From assembly GCF_900107755.1 (NCBI RefSeq), contig NZ_FNQR01000006.1, forward strand, positions 149,375 through 213,374: a stretch of DNA of 64,000 nt, read 5' to 3'. Positions 54,217 through 61,913 of this stretch are shown here, piece after piece; the first letter of the stretch is position 1, and each line of letters begins with the position of its first letter. The DNA comes from Thalassobacillus cyri. Lineage in GTDB: Bacteria > Bacillota > Bacilli > Bacillales > Halobacillaceae. The notes under the pieces were generated by a model, which made no database searches, was not told where the DNA came from, and saw only the letters and a program-made list of their open reading frames with translations. The position numbers were made by a program, and so were the translations under genes.

Positions 54217-54975
54217 TTAAATATTGATTTTCACTTTACTGTCATCACGAAGTTTTTCTACTAATTTGGTGATTTGTTCTTGTTCTTTTGATTTCTTCAA
54301 TTGTTGTTCTACTTGTGGTTTAACCTCTTCATACTTAGGGATCTCTTGTTCTTTGCCTGATTGTTCTGCTTGCTGTTCCATTTGCTTGACCATTTTATCA
54401 TATTCAGCTTTCAATTCATCTTCGGTTACTTCTGCTTGTTCTGTATTTTCTTCTACATATTTTTCAACCTGAAGACTTTCTCTGATTCTTGGTTTCAACT
54501 CATCTTTAGAAGACATATTGTTCATTTTTAGGAATTCTTGCATTTGTTCCTCGGATTCAATCTGTTTCTCTATTTCTTCGTACTGCTTTTCGACCTTTTT
54601 ATCGTCGACTTTAATACCGGATTTTTTTGCATATTGGACGAGAAGTTCAGAATCCACTAAAGAGTTAACAATGCTTTTTTGCAGCTGTTCTTTATTTTCG
54701 TCTACATTCATACCCATTTGTTCATATTGTTGTTTCATTGCCTCGTATTGTTGGGTGAATCTGTCTTTTGAAATCTCTTCACCATTGACGACGGCTACTG
54801 GGTCTGGAATATCGCTGCTGCTTTCTTCGGCGTTTTTTTCTTGTTTTTCGTCTGGTTGAGCCTCTTTGCCTTCCTGGCTTTCGCCCTGGCCGGATTCTTT
54901 GTCTCCGCCGCTGCATGCCGCGAGTCCAAGAACCAATACGATCCCGAACATGATCGTCAGTAACTTTTTATTCAT
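54217..54975 (-). CDS. SurA N-terminal-domain lipoprotein
   Basis: The 252-residue protein has a lipoprotein signal with lipobox LAAC (Cys21), then an acidic Gly/Glu/Gln-rich linker (about 22-55), and a SurA_N-type chaperone domain (VAVVNGEEISKDRFTQQYEA). No parvulin rotamase domain is present, unlike PrsA. It is probably a membrane-anchored extracytoplasmic chaperone. AAAGGAGAGATAAA precedes the ATG on the minus strand. Confidence 0.88.
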   Translation of the reverse strand: MNKKLLTIMFGIVLVLGLAACSGGDKESGQGESQEGKEAQPDEKQEKNAEESSSDIPDPVAVVNGEEISKDRFTQQYEAMKQQYEQMGMNVDENKEQLQKSIVNSLVDSELLVQYAKKSGIKVDDKKVEKQYEEIEKQIESEEQMQEFLKMNNMSSKDELKPRIRESLQVEKYVEENTEQAEVTEDELKAEYDKMVKQMEQQAEQSGKEQEIPKYEEVKPQVEQQLKKSKEQEQITKLVEKLRDDSKVKINI

Positions 54976-55128
54976 TTTATCTCTCCTTTAGTGAACATGA
55001 TGAAGCATAAGAGGAGTGTAGCATAGCCCTATTGGCTTGTAAACAAAGAAGCTATGCAGTCAGATACATAATTTGGCATTCGCGTGAATAAGGTGATTAA
55101 AGGAAAGCAGAAGAGAGGTGGTTTCCAT

Positions 55129-55656
55129 ATGTATTATTATCAATATCCTTATTACACGTATTACTATCCTGTTCCATACCGGCAGCAGCAGCCTGGTAAG
55201 CGTGCTCATGCTAAACTGGAAGGTGGACCATTGGCTGAAGAGCTGAAAGGCGATGTTAATTTCTATGAATTACCTTATGGAGTAGAGGTGTTTGTCCAAG
55301 TCCAAGGTCTCCCGAAGTACCAGCCAGGTGGAAATGGAAAGAAACAAATCGGTCCCCATGGATTTCATATCCATGAAAAAGGATCTTGTCAAGTAGGTGA
55401 TCAAAAAAGTCCTTTTGAAGCGGCAGGCGGGCATTGGAACCCAGACAATCAGCCTCATGGCAATCATGCCGGAGATTTCCCTGTCCTGTTTTCTAATGAT
55501 GGTTTTGCCCAAATGATGTTCTTTACCAATCGGTTTAAAATAGACGACATCCTTAATAAAACGGTGATCATTCATGAAAGTCCGGATGACTATCAAACGC
55601 AGCCTGCGGGGGACGCTGGCAAACGACTTGCATGCGGCATTATAAAACCGACATGA
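55129..55656 (+). CDS. Cu/Zn superoxide dismutase-like protein with Tyr-rich N-terminus
   Basis: The 175-residue protein has all expected metal ligands: GFHIHEKG (two Cu His), GGHWNPDNQPHGNHAGDFP (bridging and Zn His plus Asp) and VIIHES (Cu His). The disulfide Cys pair (GSC, LACG) and the active-site Arg (GKRLACG) are present. It has no signal peptide or lipobox; instead the first 25 residues are a Tyr/Pro-rich stretch (MYYYQYPYYTYYYPVPY). That suggests a coat or surface-layer protein, by inference. The ATG at 55129 has AGAGAGGTGG upstream. Confidence 0.85.
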   Translation: MYYYQYPYYTYYYPVPYRQQQPGKRAHAKLEGGPLAEELKGDVNFYELPYGVEVFVQVQGLPKYQPGGNGKKQIGPHGFHIHEKGSCQVGDQKSPFEAAGGHWNPDNQPHGNHAGDFPVLFSNDGFAQMMFFTNRFKIDDILNKTVIIHESPDDYQTQPAGDAGKRLACGIIKPT

Positions 55657-55805
55657 TTTTTTGAATAAAAAGGAAACGGATTGCATAAACTGGTAGAAGC
55701 GGAGGTGATTTGGGCCTTCATCTTGACTTATCAAGCAAATTATAGTAACATAATAATATAATTTTAATACTTTAAATATGGAAAGTTAGAAAAGTATGAA
55801 TAACA

Positions 55806-55868
55806 AAAATCACCTATTATAAAGAGTGATCGATGATTCATCTGATACTTTTTATAATATGTGATTTT
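55806..55868. other. Long AT-rich inverted repeat in front of the csp gene
   Basis: A 22-base arm at 55806-55827 pairs with 55847-55868 at 20 of 22 positions, separated by 19 bases; TT follows. It can act as a terminator for the upstream gene or as a hairpin in the csp leader. TATAAT-like sequences lie in both arms, so it may also overlap promoters. Confidence 0.55.
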
Positions 55869-55915
55869 TTATGAAGTCCATATTAATTTTTATGAAACAT
55901 TGGAGGACCAAAAGA

Positions 55916-56116
55916 ATGAAAAATGGTACAGTAAAATGGTTTAACGCAGAAAAAGGCTTCGGTTTCATCGAAGTGCAAGGTGAAGACGACGTATTCGTAC
56001 ATTTCAGTGCAATCGAAGGCGAAGGCTTCAAGACACTTGAAGAAGGCCAGGCAGTTGAATTCGAAATCACTGAAGGCAACCGCGGACCACAAGCTGCAAA
56101 TGTAGTTAAACTATAA
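55916..56116 (+). CDS. Cold shock protein
   Basis: A 66-residue OB-fold protein with KGFGFIEV (RNP1) and VFVHFSAI (RNP2), very similar to cspD at 9793 but a separate paralogue. TTGGAGGACC precedes the ATG at 55916; an earlier in-frame ATG lacks a site. The long AT-rich leader is typical. The paired ydjO gene follows after a terminator, as in a cold-induced module. Confidence 0.93.
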   Translation: MKNGTVKWFNAEKGFGFIEVQGEDDVFVHFSAIEGEGFKTLEEGQAVEFEITEGNRGPQAANVVKL

Positions 56117-56142
56117 TAGTAGCACAAACATATGACAGGAAA

Positions 56143-56174
56143 GGGACTGGCTTTAAGAAAGTCAGTCTCTTTTA
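56143..56174 (+). terminator. Terminator behind the csp gene
   Basis: GGGACTGGCTTT pairs with AAAGTCAGTCTC, then TTTT. Confidence 0.8.
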
Positions 56175-56209
56175 CATAGGTTCCCATTTTTCAAAGGAGG
56201 TAGCATACA

Positions 56210-56413
56210 ATGGCATTCGGTAAAAAGAATCAAGAGGAAATCATTAAAGAAGAAACTAAGATTTGGGTGTGTGACTCAGAGGACTGTAATTGTTGGATGA
56301 GGGATAATTTTAAAATTGAAGAAACACCGACTTGTCCGATATGCAAAAATGATATGAGCATCTCTACGAAGGTTCTTCAAGTGGTAGATAATAATAGTAT
56401 TTATTATAAATAA
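56210..56413 (+). CDS. ydjO: YdjO-family cold-inducible small protein
   Basis: The 67-residue protein has a zinc-ribbon pattern: WVCDSEDCNCWMRDNF and TPTCPICKNDM (Cys-x5-Cys and Cys-x2-Cys). It matches B. subtilis YdjO in length and motif layout. Binding of zinc is by inference. AAAGGAGGTAGCATAC precedes the ATG. It follows a csp gene. Confidence 0.82.
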   Translation: MAFGKKNQEEIIKEETKIWVCDSEDCNCWMRDNFKIEETPTCPICKNDMSISTKVLQVVDNNSIYYK

Positions 56414-56423
56414 AATTCGGAAG

Positions 56424-56453
56424 GCCACGCTAAGAAATAAGCGTGGCTTTTTT
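56424..56453 (+). terminator. Terminator of ydjO
   Basis: GCCACGCT pairs with AGCGTGGC, followed by a T run. Confidence 0.9.
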
Positions 56454-56532
56454 ATGAATAGTAGAGTGGGTCAACCTGTTAGAAACTGGGAGGTCTGAAT
56501 TTTAGGCTGGGCAAAAGTTGTTCTCCCCCTTA

Positions 56533-56587
56533 CAGGGATATTAGACTTAAAACCCTGCTTATCAACGAATTAGATAAGCAGGGAGGA
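56533..56587 (+). promoter_or_regulatory. ABC-F leader hairpins, possible attenuator
   Basis: CCCTGCTTATC (56553-56563) pairs with GATAAGCAGGG (56573-56583); the ribosome site of a leader peptide (GGGAGG) adjoins the 3' arm. CAGGG at 56533-56537 offers a competing partner for CCCTG. Such alternating structures are typical of attenuated ABC-F genes. Confidence 0.5.
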
Positions 56588-56593
56588 GAATTA

Positions 56594-56647
56594 ATGCTTG
56601 AAATATATCATCTTAAGCTTAACAATGATATAATTCTTCTGATATAA
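56594..56647 (+). CDS. 17-residue leader peptide of the ABC-F gene
   Basis: GGGAGGAGAATTA precedes an ATG that encodes MLEIYHLKLNNDIILLI and TAA, 25 bases before the ABC-F start. The strong ribosome site and position argue that it is translated. In related antibiotic-resistance ABC-F genes ribosome stalling on a leader peptide switches expression; here this is an inference. Confidence 0.5.
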   Translation: MLEIYHLKLNNDIILLI

Positions 56648-56672
56648 ATTTTGAAATATGGAGGATTTATGA

Positions 56673-58289
56673 ATGATCAATGTACACAATGTTAGTCTTC
56701 GATTCGGTGATCAAAAGCTTTTTGAAGACGTAAATATAAAGTTCACCCCAGGTAATTGCTACGGACTTATCGGAGCCAATGGAGCCGGGAAGTCAACATT
56801 CTTAAAGATCTTAAGCGGAGAAATCGAAGCGCAGACTGGAGACGTTTCGATGAAACCAGGACAGCGTATGGCCGTCTTGAAACAGAACCATTTTGAGTAC
56901 GATGAGTATGAAGTTTTACAAGTAGTCATCATGGGACACGCACGACTCTATGAAGTGATGGAAGAGAAAAATGCTATCTATATGAAGCCTGATTTCTCTG
57001 ATGAAGATGGAATCAAGGCTGCTGAGCTTGAAGGGGAATTTGCAGAAATGAATGGGTGGGAAGCAGAATCAGATGCTGCCCGTCTATTGAAAGGATTAGG
57101 AATCGGTGAAGAGATGCACGGAAAGCTGTTAAAAGACCTCAGTGGTTCAGAAAAAGTGAAAGTACTGTTGGCGCAAGCACTCTTTGGCAATCCTGATGTT
57201 CTGCTATTGGATGAGCCGACCAACCACTTGGATATCAAAGCAATCCAATGGCTCGAAGACTTCCTGATCAATTTCGAGAATACAGTCATCGTCGTATCCC
57301 ATGACCGGCACTTCCTGAATAACGTCTGTACCCATATTGCTGACTTGGATTTCGGTAAGATCCAAGTTTATGTCGGTAACTATGATTTTTGGTATGAATC
57401 CAGCCAACTAGCACAAAAAATGGCTGCCGAACAAAACAAGAAAAAAGAAGAAAAGATTAATGAATTAAAGGAGTTCATCGCCAGATTCAGCGCCAATGCT
57501 TCGAAATCCAAACAGGCGACTTCCAGGAAAAAGCTGCTTGAAAAGATTACATTGGATGATATCCAGCCATCATCCCGCCGATATCCTTATATCGCATTCA
57601 ACGCTGACAGAGAAATCGGGAATGATTTATTAGTGGTTGATGGATTAACCAAGACAATCGACGGTGAAAAAGTATTGAATAATGTCAGTTTTACCTTGAA
57701 TAAAGATGACAAGGTTGCTTTTGTTGGTGCTAATGAAATCGCTAAGACGACATTATTTCAGATACTATCTGGAGAAATGGAACCGGATGAAGGCACTTAT
57801 AAGTGGGGAATTACAACTTCTCAAAGTTACTTTCCAAAAGATAACTCTAAATACTTTGAAGGATGCGATTTGACACTGGTCGAGTGGCTGCGTCAATATT
57901 CGCACGAAGACGAAACGGAAACTTTCCTGCGCGGCTTCCTTGGACGGATGTTGTTCTCTGGTGAAGAAGCATTGAAAAAAGCGAGTGTTCTTTCCGGGGG
58001 AGAAAAAGTAAGATGTATGCTGTCTAAGATGATGTTAAGCGGGGCCAATGTATTGATCCTTGATGGACCCACCAACCACTTGGATTTGGAATCTATTACG
58101 GCATTGAATAATGGGTTGATCAAGTTTAAAGGATCCATCTTATTTTCCTCCCATGACCACCAATTCATCGAAACGATCGCAAATCGTATCATTGAATTGA
58201 CTCCGAACGGAATTGTAGACGAAGAAATGAGTTATGATGAATATATCCAGGATCCGAAAGTAGAACAAAAATTAAAAGCATTACAATAA
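56673..58289 (+). CDS. ykpA: ABC-F family ATPase (YkpA/YbiT-like)
   Basis: The 538-residue ABC-F protein has two nucleotide-binding domains on one chain and no membrane segment. NBD1: Walker A GANGAGKST, degenerate signature LSGSEKVKV, Walker B VLLLDEPTNHLD. NBD2: Walker A GANEIAKTT, signature LSGGEKVRCML, Walker B ILDGPTNHLDLES, where the catalytic Glu is Gly. It likely works on the ribosome (YbiT/EttA-like translation factor). GGAGGATTTATGA precedes the ATG. Apart from the Glu to Gly change it fits the family. Confidence 0.9.
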   Translation: MINVHNVSLRFGDQKLFEDVNIKFTPGNCYGLIGANGAGKSTFLKILSGEIEAQTGDVSMKPGQRMAVLKQNHFEYDEYEVLQVVIMGHARLYEVMEEKNAIYMKPDFSDEDGIKAAELEGEFAEMNGWEAESDAARLLKGLGIGEEMHGKLLKDLSGSEKVKVLLAQALFGNPDVLLLDEPTNHLDIKAIQWLEDFLINFENTVIVVSHDRHFLNNVCTHIADLDFGKIQVYVGNYDFWYESSQLAQKMAAEQNKKKEEKINELKEFIARFSANASKSKQATSRKKLLEKITLDDIQPSSRRYPYIAFNADREIGNDLLVVDGLTKTIDGEKVLNNVSFTLNKDDKVAFVGANEIAKTTLFQILSGEMEPDEGTYKWGITTSQSYFPKDNSKYFEGCDLTLVEWLRQYSHEDETETFLRGFLGRMLFSGEEALKKASVLSGGEKVRCMLSKMMLSGANVLILDGPTNHLDLESITALNNGLIKFKGSILFSSHDHQFIETIANRIIELTPNGIVDEEMSYDEYIQDPKVEQKLKALQ

Positions 58290-58307
58290 AGGAATAATTC
58301 AATTTCA

Positions 58308-58347
58308 AAAGTAGTGTAATAGTAACTTTGCTATTACACTACTTTTT
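58308..58347 (+). terminator. Terminator of the ABC-F gene
   Basis: AAAGTAGTGTAATAG pairs with CTATTACACTACTTT, then a T run. Confidence 0.88.
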
Positions 58348-58361
58348 GTCGTTTTTTCTGT

Positions 58362-58378
58362 TGTAATCTTATTGATAT
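58362..58378 (+). promoter_or_regulatory. Weak WalR-like site before the LysM-3D gene
   Basis: TGTAAT-N5-TGATAT resembles the WalR consensus TGTWAH-N5-TGTWAH with two changes. yocH of B. subtilis is a WalRK target. Weak support only. Confidence 0.3.
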
Positions 58379-58492
58379 ATTAATGTTAATACTGAAATGT
58401 AATTGTTACTGTTTTGTTCTTCACATTTTTCCCTCATATGTTAAATTAGGGTTTGTAAGCAAATTAATCCAATTTTCTAAGGAGGTTTTCCT

Positions 58493-59242
58493 GTGAAGAA
58501 AACAGTAGTATCATTAGCAGCCGTAACCACAATCTCTGGTGGTCTAGCAGTACAAGCACAGGCACACGATGGGGAATATGTGGTGAACAAAGGCGACACG
58601 CTTTGGGGAATCTCCCAAGAGTATAACGTGACCGTAAATTCATTGAAAGATTGGAACAACCTTGACTCCAATCTCATCTATCCTAATGATAAATTGACAG
58701 TTTCTAACGAAGGAGCTACTCCGGCCGTTGCAAGTGCCGACTATTATACTGTTAAATCCGGTGACACACTTTGGGGTATTTCTCAAGATCATGGCGTAAC
58801 TGTTAATGAACTTAAAGAATGGAACCAAATATCCGCCACTAACATCTATCCTGGCGATCAACTGAGCTTGAAAGGTGCTGTTGAACAGACAAGCAACACT
58901 GAAACAAAAGAAACAACAACAGAAACAGAGCAAGCATCTAACTCAGTGGAAGGCCAAACTATAAATGTCAGCGCGACTGCTTATACAGCTAACTGCGTAG
59001 GCTGCTCTGGTGTGACAGCAACAGGTATCGATTTGAACGCTAACCCGGACAAGAAAGTCATCGCTGTCGATCCTGATGTCATTCCGCTAGGTTCTGAAGT
59101 ATATGTAGAAGGTTATGGACGAGCTGTAGCCGGAGATATCGGCGGAGCTATCCAAGGGAATAAGATTGATGTATTCATCCCGAATCGTTCTGATGCTCTA
59201 GCATGGGGTGTCCAAAACGTAGAAGTAACTATCTTAGATTAA
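58493..59242 (+). CDS. yocH: LysM and 3D-domain cell-wall protein (YocH-like)
   Basis: The 249-residue secreted protein has a signal peptide (1-24), two LysM repeats (YVVNKGDTLWGISQEYNV... and YYTVKSGDTLWGISQDHGVT), a Thr/Glu-rich linker and a C-terminal 3D domain (SATAYTANCVGCSGVTATGI, VIAVDPDVIPLGSEVYV, GDIGGAIQGNKIDVF). The three Asp residues give the domain its name; in B. subtilis YocH is a muralytic enzyme of the WalR regulon. CTAAGGAGGTTTTCCT precedes the GTG at 58493. Confidence 0.93.
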   Translation: MKKTVVSLAAVTTISGGLAVQAQAHDGEYVVNKGDTLWGISQEYNVTVNSLKDWNNLDSNLIYPNDKLTVSNEGATPAVASADYYTVKSGDTLWGISQDHGVTVNELKEWNQISATNIYPGDQLSLKGAVEQTSNTETKETTTETEQASNSVEGQTINVSATAYTANCVGCSGVTATGIDLNANPDKKVIAVDPDVIPLGSEVYVEGYGRAVAGDIGGAIQGNKIDVFIPNRSDALAWGVQNVEVTILD

Positions 59243-59249
59243 TAGAGTG

Positions 59250-59283
59250 AAAAAGCTGCCTCCCTGGAGGCAGCTTTTTTTTA
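59250..59283 (+). terminator. Terminator of yocH
   Basis: AAAAAGCTGCCTCC pairs with GGAGGCAGCTTTTT, followed by a T run. Confidence 0.93.
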
Positions 59284-59343
59284 TCATAAAAGCGGCGGAA
59301 ACATTTCAATAAAAGGAATTTTTAGACAAGTCAGTCAACTTTA

Positions 59344-59396
59344 TTGATAGATTGTTACCTATAATAGTATAATTAACATGTATGTAAGCGAATACA
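59344..59396 (+). promoter_or_regulatory. Promoter and cre-like site of cstA
   Basis: TTGATA (59344-59349) and TATAAT (59368-59373) are 18 bases apart. TGTAAGCGAATACA at 59383-59396, just downstream, matches TGWAANCGNTNWCA at all fixed positions but one. A roadblock-type CcpA site would fit the known catabolite repression of cstA. Confidence 0.6.
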
Positions 59397-59432
59397 AATA
59401 GCTTACTGTATTGAAAATGGAGGAGGGGTTAT

Positions 59433-61172
59433 ATGAGTGGTATTTGGTTAGCGCTTATCGGCGGTCTCGTTTTCTTTCTTGGCTATAGATATTATTCCAA
59501 GTTCATCGCCGAAAAGATTTACCGGTTGGATCCGAATTACACAACACCTGCCCATCAGTATAAAGATGGTGTAGATTTCGTACCGACCAACAAATTCGTT
59601 TTATGGGGACATCACTTTACATCTGTAGCTGGAGCTGCGCCGATTGTTGGACCGGCAATCGCAGTTTACTGGGGCTGGCTGCCTGCAATATTATGGGTGC
59701 TTCTCGGTACGGTATTTGCTGCCGGGGTCCATGATTTTGGAACATTGGTGTTATCCGTCAGAAACAAAGGACAGTCCGTAGGTACATTAGCAAGTAAACT
59801 TATCGGCCAGCGGGCGAAAATATTGTTCTTATTCATCATTTTACTGTTAGTACTTATGGTAAATGCGGTATTTGCCTGGGTTATCGCAAACTTGTTCATT
59901 TCCTTCCCGGCAAGTGTGCTGTCTGTATTCATCCAGATTCCTTTAGCTATCTGGATCGGCTACAGTGTATATAAGAGAAAAGGGAGCATGCTTCTGCCTT
60001 CATTGGTAGCATTAGCTGTCATGTACTTGGCGGCAATCGTTGCAAGTTACGTGCCAGCACTGCAGATAGATCTGGTGAAATATTTCGGAGGGGAAGGCGC
60101 AACAGCATTATTTGGTATGAGTGCCACTTCTGCAGCGTTTTTGGTTTGGATCATCGTGTTGATGGTTTACGTCTATATCGCATCTACATTACCAGTATGG
60201 AAACTGCTTCAACCACGTGATTATATCAATTCACATCAGTTGATCGTCGGCCTTGGAATTCTTTATTTAGGATTGTTGTTAACCAATCCGGAGATCACTG
60301 CACCTGTTACGAATGGTCAAGCCAATGATGTATCCTGGTTCCCGTTATTATTCATCACGATTGCATGTGGTGCCATTTCAGGGTTCCACGGGCTGGTATC
60401 ATCCGGTACATCTTCGAAACAGTTGGATAAAGAAACGGATGCCCGTTTCGTAGGATATTTAGGTTCTGTCGGCGAAGGTGCACTTGCTTTGATCGCCATC
60501 ATTGCAGTGGTTACATTTTTCCCGACGGCAGGAGAATTCACAGCTACCTATAGTGGCTTCACGGCAGCGAGCGGTGCAGGATTAGGAGTCTTTATCCAGG
60601 GTGCTGCCCAATTGGCGACAGGATTAGGTATTCCTGCGTCTGTGGCTGCTACGATCGTATCTGTTATCGTTGTCAGCTTCGCTGCGACAACACTTGACTC
60701 ATCCGTACGTTTGATGCGCTATATCATTGCTGAATTAGGTACAGAATATAATGTTAAACCTATTACAAAAACACATGTTGCTACAACAATTGCTGTAGTA
60801 TCCAGTGCAGCCCTTACATTGATACCGCAAGGGCCAAAAGGTTTCGGTTCAGGTGGTTACCTGTTATGGCCATTATTCGGTACTTCGAACCAATTGCTTG
60901 CAGGTATCAGTTTATTGCTGGTTTCCATCTGGCTGAAGCGAAATGGCAGAAATTATCTACCGACAATCATTCCGATGGTTTTCGTCATGTTTATGACTTT
61001 ATGGGCGATGATCTCCCAGGTGTTTACACAATGGGCGCCATGGACAGAGACTAGTGATTGGCTGTTATTCAGTTTTGGTGCGATTATCCTCATATTCACC
61101 TTGTGGATTCTGCTCACCGCTTTCTCTGCAATAGCCATGAATAAAAAGGATAGTATCGAGAGAAGTGCTTAG
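59433..61172 (+). CDS. cstA: CstA-family carbon starvation protein (peptide/pyruvate transporter)
   Basis: The 579-residue membrane protein has about 16 helices. Signatures are YRYYSKFIAEKIYRLDPN, HHFTSVAGAAPIVGPAIAVY, HDFGTLVLSVRNKG, SSGTSSKQLDKETDAR and TTLDSSVRLMRYI. E. coli and Bacillus CstA proteins import peptides or pyruvate under carbon limitation. GGAGGAGGGGTTAT precedes the ATG. It is closed by the terminator at 61179-61212, so the next genes start a new unit. Confidence 0.94.
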   Translation: MSGIWLALIGGLVFFLGYRYYSKFIAEKIYRLDPNYTTPAHQYKDGVDFVPTNKFVLWGHHFTSVAGAAPIVGPAIAVYWGWLPAILWVLLGTVFAAGVHDFGTLVLSVRNKGQSVGTLASKLIGQRAKILFLFIILLLVLMVNAVFAWVIANLFISFPASVLSVFIQIPLAIWIGYSVYKRKGSMLLPSLVALAVMYLAAIVASYVPALQIDLVKYFGGEGATALFGMSATSAAFLVWIIVLMVYVYIASTLPVWKLLQPRDYINSHQLIVGLGILYLGLLLTNPEITAPVTNGQANDVSWFPLLFITIACGAISGFHGLVSSGTSSKQLDKETDARFVGYLGSVGEGALALIAIIAVVTFFPTAGEFTATYSGFTAASGAGLGVFIQGAAQLATGLGIPASVAATIVSVIVVSFAATTLDSSVRLMRYIIAELGTEYNVKPITKTHVATTIAVVSSAALTLIPQGPKGFGSGGYLLWPLFGTSNQLLAGISLLLVSIWLKRNGRNYLPTIIPMVFVMFMTLWAMISQVFTQWAPWTETSDWLLFSFGAIILIFTLWILLTAFSAIAMNKKDSIERSA

Positions 61173-61178
61173 TAAATC

Positions 61179-61212
61179 GAAAAGCCGCGCTGCAAATAGT
61201 GCGGCTTTTCTC
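61179..61212 (+). terminator. Terminator of cstA
   Basis: GAAAAGCCGC pairs with GCGGCTTTTC. The next ribosome site begins a few bases later. Confidence 0.85.
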
Positions 61213-61231
61213 TATCAAGGAGGTGTGAGAA

Positions 61232-61609
61232 ATGGTTGATATTATAATTATCCGGGCTGAAAAAGAAATCGGGATGGGATGATGTGGTGGAATAAGTGAT
61301 GACGGGCTCATCACCATGTCTGAAGAATTCAAGCATCATGACAAGGATCGAAAAGATATGGGGGAAATCTATCGTCAGACCATGATAGATTATGGGGGTA
61401 AGGTGGATATCATTTTTTTAGATCCAAGAAACCTGATATCGATTGCTGCTTACTTCCTCAAACATATAAAAGCAGGCAATATCACCTTTTGGGAAGGATT
61501 CAACCATTTTTTCCTTCATATCAAATTCAATGCCGTTTTCATCAATGGCCGATACCTTAAAGATCTCAACAATTATGATAAACTGATAAAAGAAATACTA
61601 TATACCTAG
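61232..61609 (+). CDS. Thioredoxin-like protein with in-frame UGA (candidate selenoprotein)
   Basis: The frame starts at ATG 61232 with AAGGAGGTGTGAGA, the best ribosome site of the operon. It reads MVDIIIIRAEKEIGMG, then UGA (61280-61282), Cys, Gly, Gly and continues open to 61609: 125 codons with UGA as codon 17. Downstream are EEFKHHDKDRKDMGEIYRQT, KVDIIFLDPRNLISIAAYF and FNAVFINGRYLKDL, a beta-alpha-beta pattern like small thioredoxin-fold proteins such as ArsD. A hairpin (GTGATGA-CGGGC-TCATCAC, 61296-61314) begins 13 bases after UGA. ATG 61316 has no ribosome site. Either selenocysteine at the UC pair, or a nonsense mutation of a Cys-Cys gene. Confidence 0.65.
61296..61314 (+). other. 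SECIS-like hairpin inside the UGA gene
   Basis: Seven perfect pairs (GTGATGA / TCATCAC) and the loop CGGGC. The loop starts 20 bases after the UGA and has a G among its first two bases, as the bacterial SECIS pattern requires. No program was run. Confidence 0.5.
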
Positions 61610-61620
61610 GAGGCGGCAAG

Positions 61621-61887
61621 ATGACGGATAAAAAGTTTTCGCTGAAACGTCTCTTCGAACTTTATGATGAGGTGTTAAGTCTACCGCACAAAAATGAAGT
61701 AGCTAGGGAACTGCGTGACGAAGATGACTTGTTTTTATTACTGGTCTATTCAGATATGCTGGGCATACCGAATCCTGCCTTTTATTATACATTGGAACTT
61801 TATCCTTATATCATCGAAAAGTTTCATGACTGGCACCTTAGAATGGGGATGGAAAAATCTCCTCTGGACGGCATTCGCTGCTGTTAA
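61621..61887 (+). CDS. Small cytosolic protein ending Cys-Cys-stop (cory-CC-star type)
   Basis: The 88-residue protein is helical and acidic in the middle (EVARELRDEDDLFLLLVYSD) and ends GMEKSPLDGIRCC followed directly by TAA. That terminal Cys-Cys is as I recall of the cory-CC-star proteins encoded beside ArsA-like ATPases in Bacillaceae. Its function is unknown; a vicinal Cys pair could bind a soft metal. AGGAGGCGGCAAG precedes the ATG. It lies 11 bases behind the UGA gene. Confidence 0.75.
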   Translation: MTDKKFSLKRLFELYDEVLSLPHKNEVARELRDEDDLFLLLVYSDMLGIPNPAFYYTLELYPYIIEKFHDWHLRMGMEKSPLDGIRCC

Positions 61888-61913
61888 ATATGGAGTGAAG
61901 GGGTTATTGGCTG

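Noticed and set aside
54224..54859. Ser/Cys/Phe-rich plus-strand frames opposite the SurA-like lipoprotein
   Set aside because: Antisense reflections of a Glu/Lys/Gln-rich gene; no ribosome sites.
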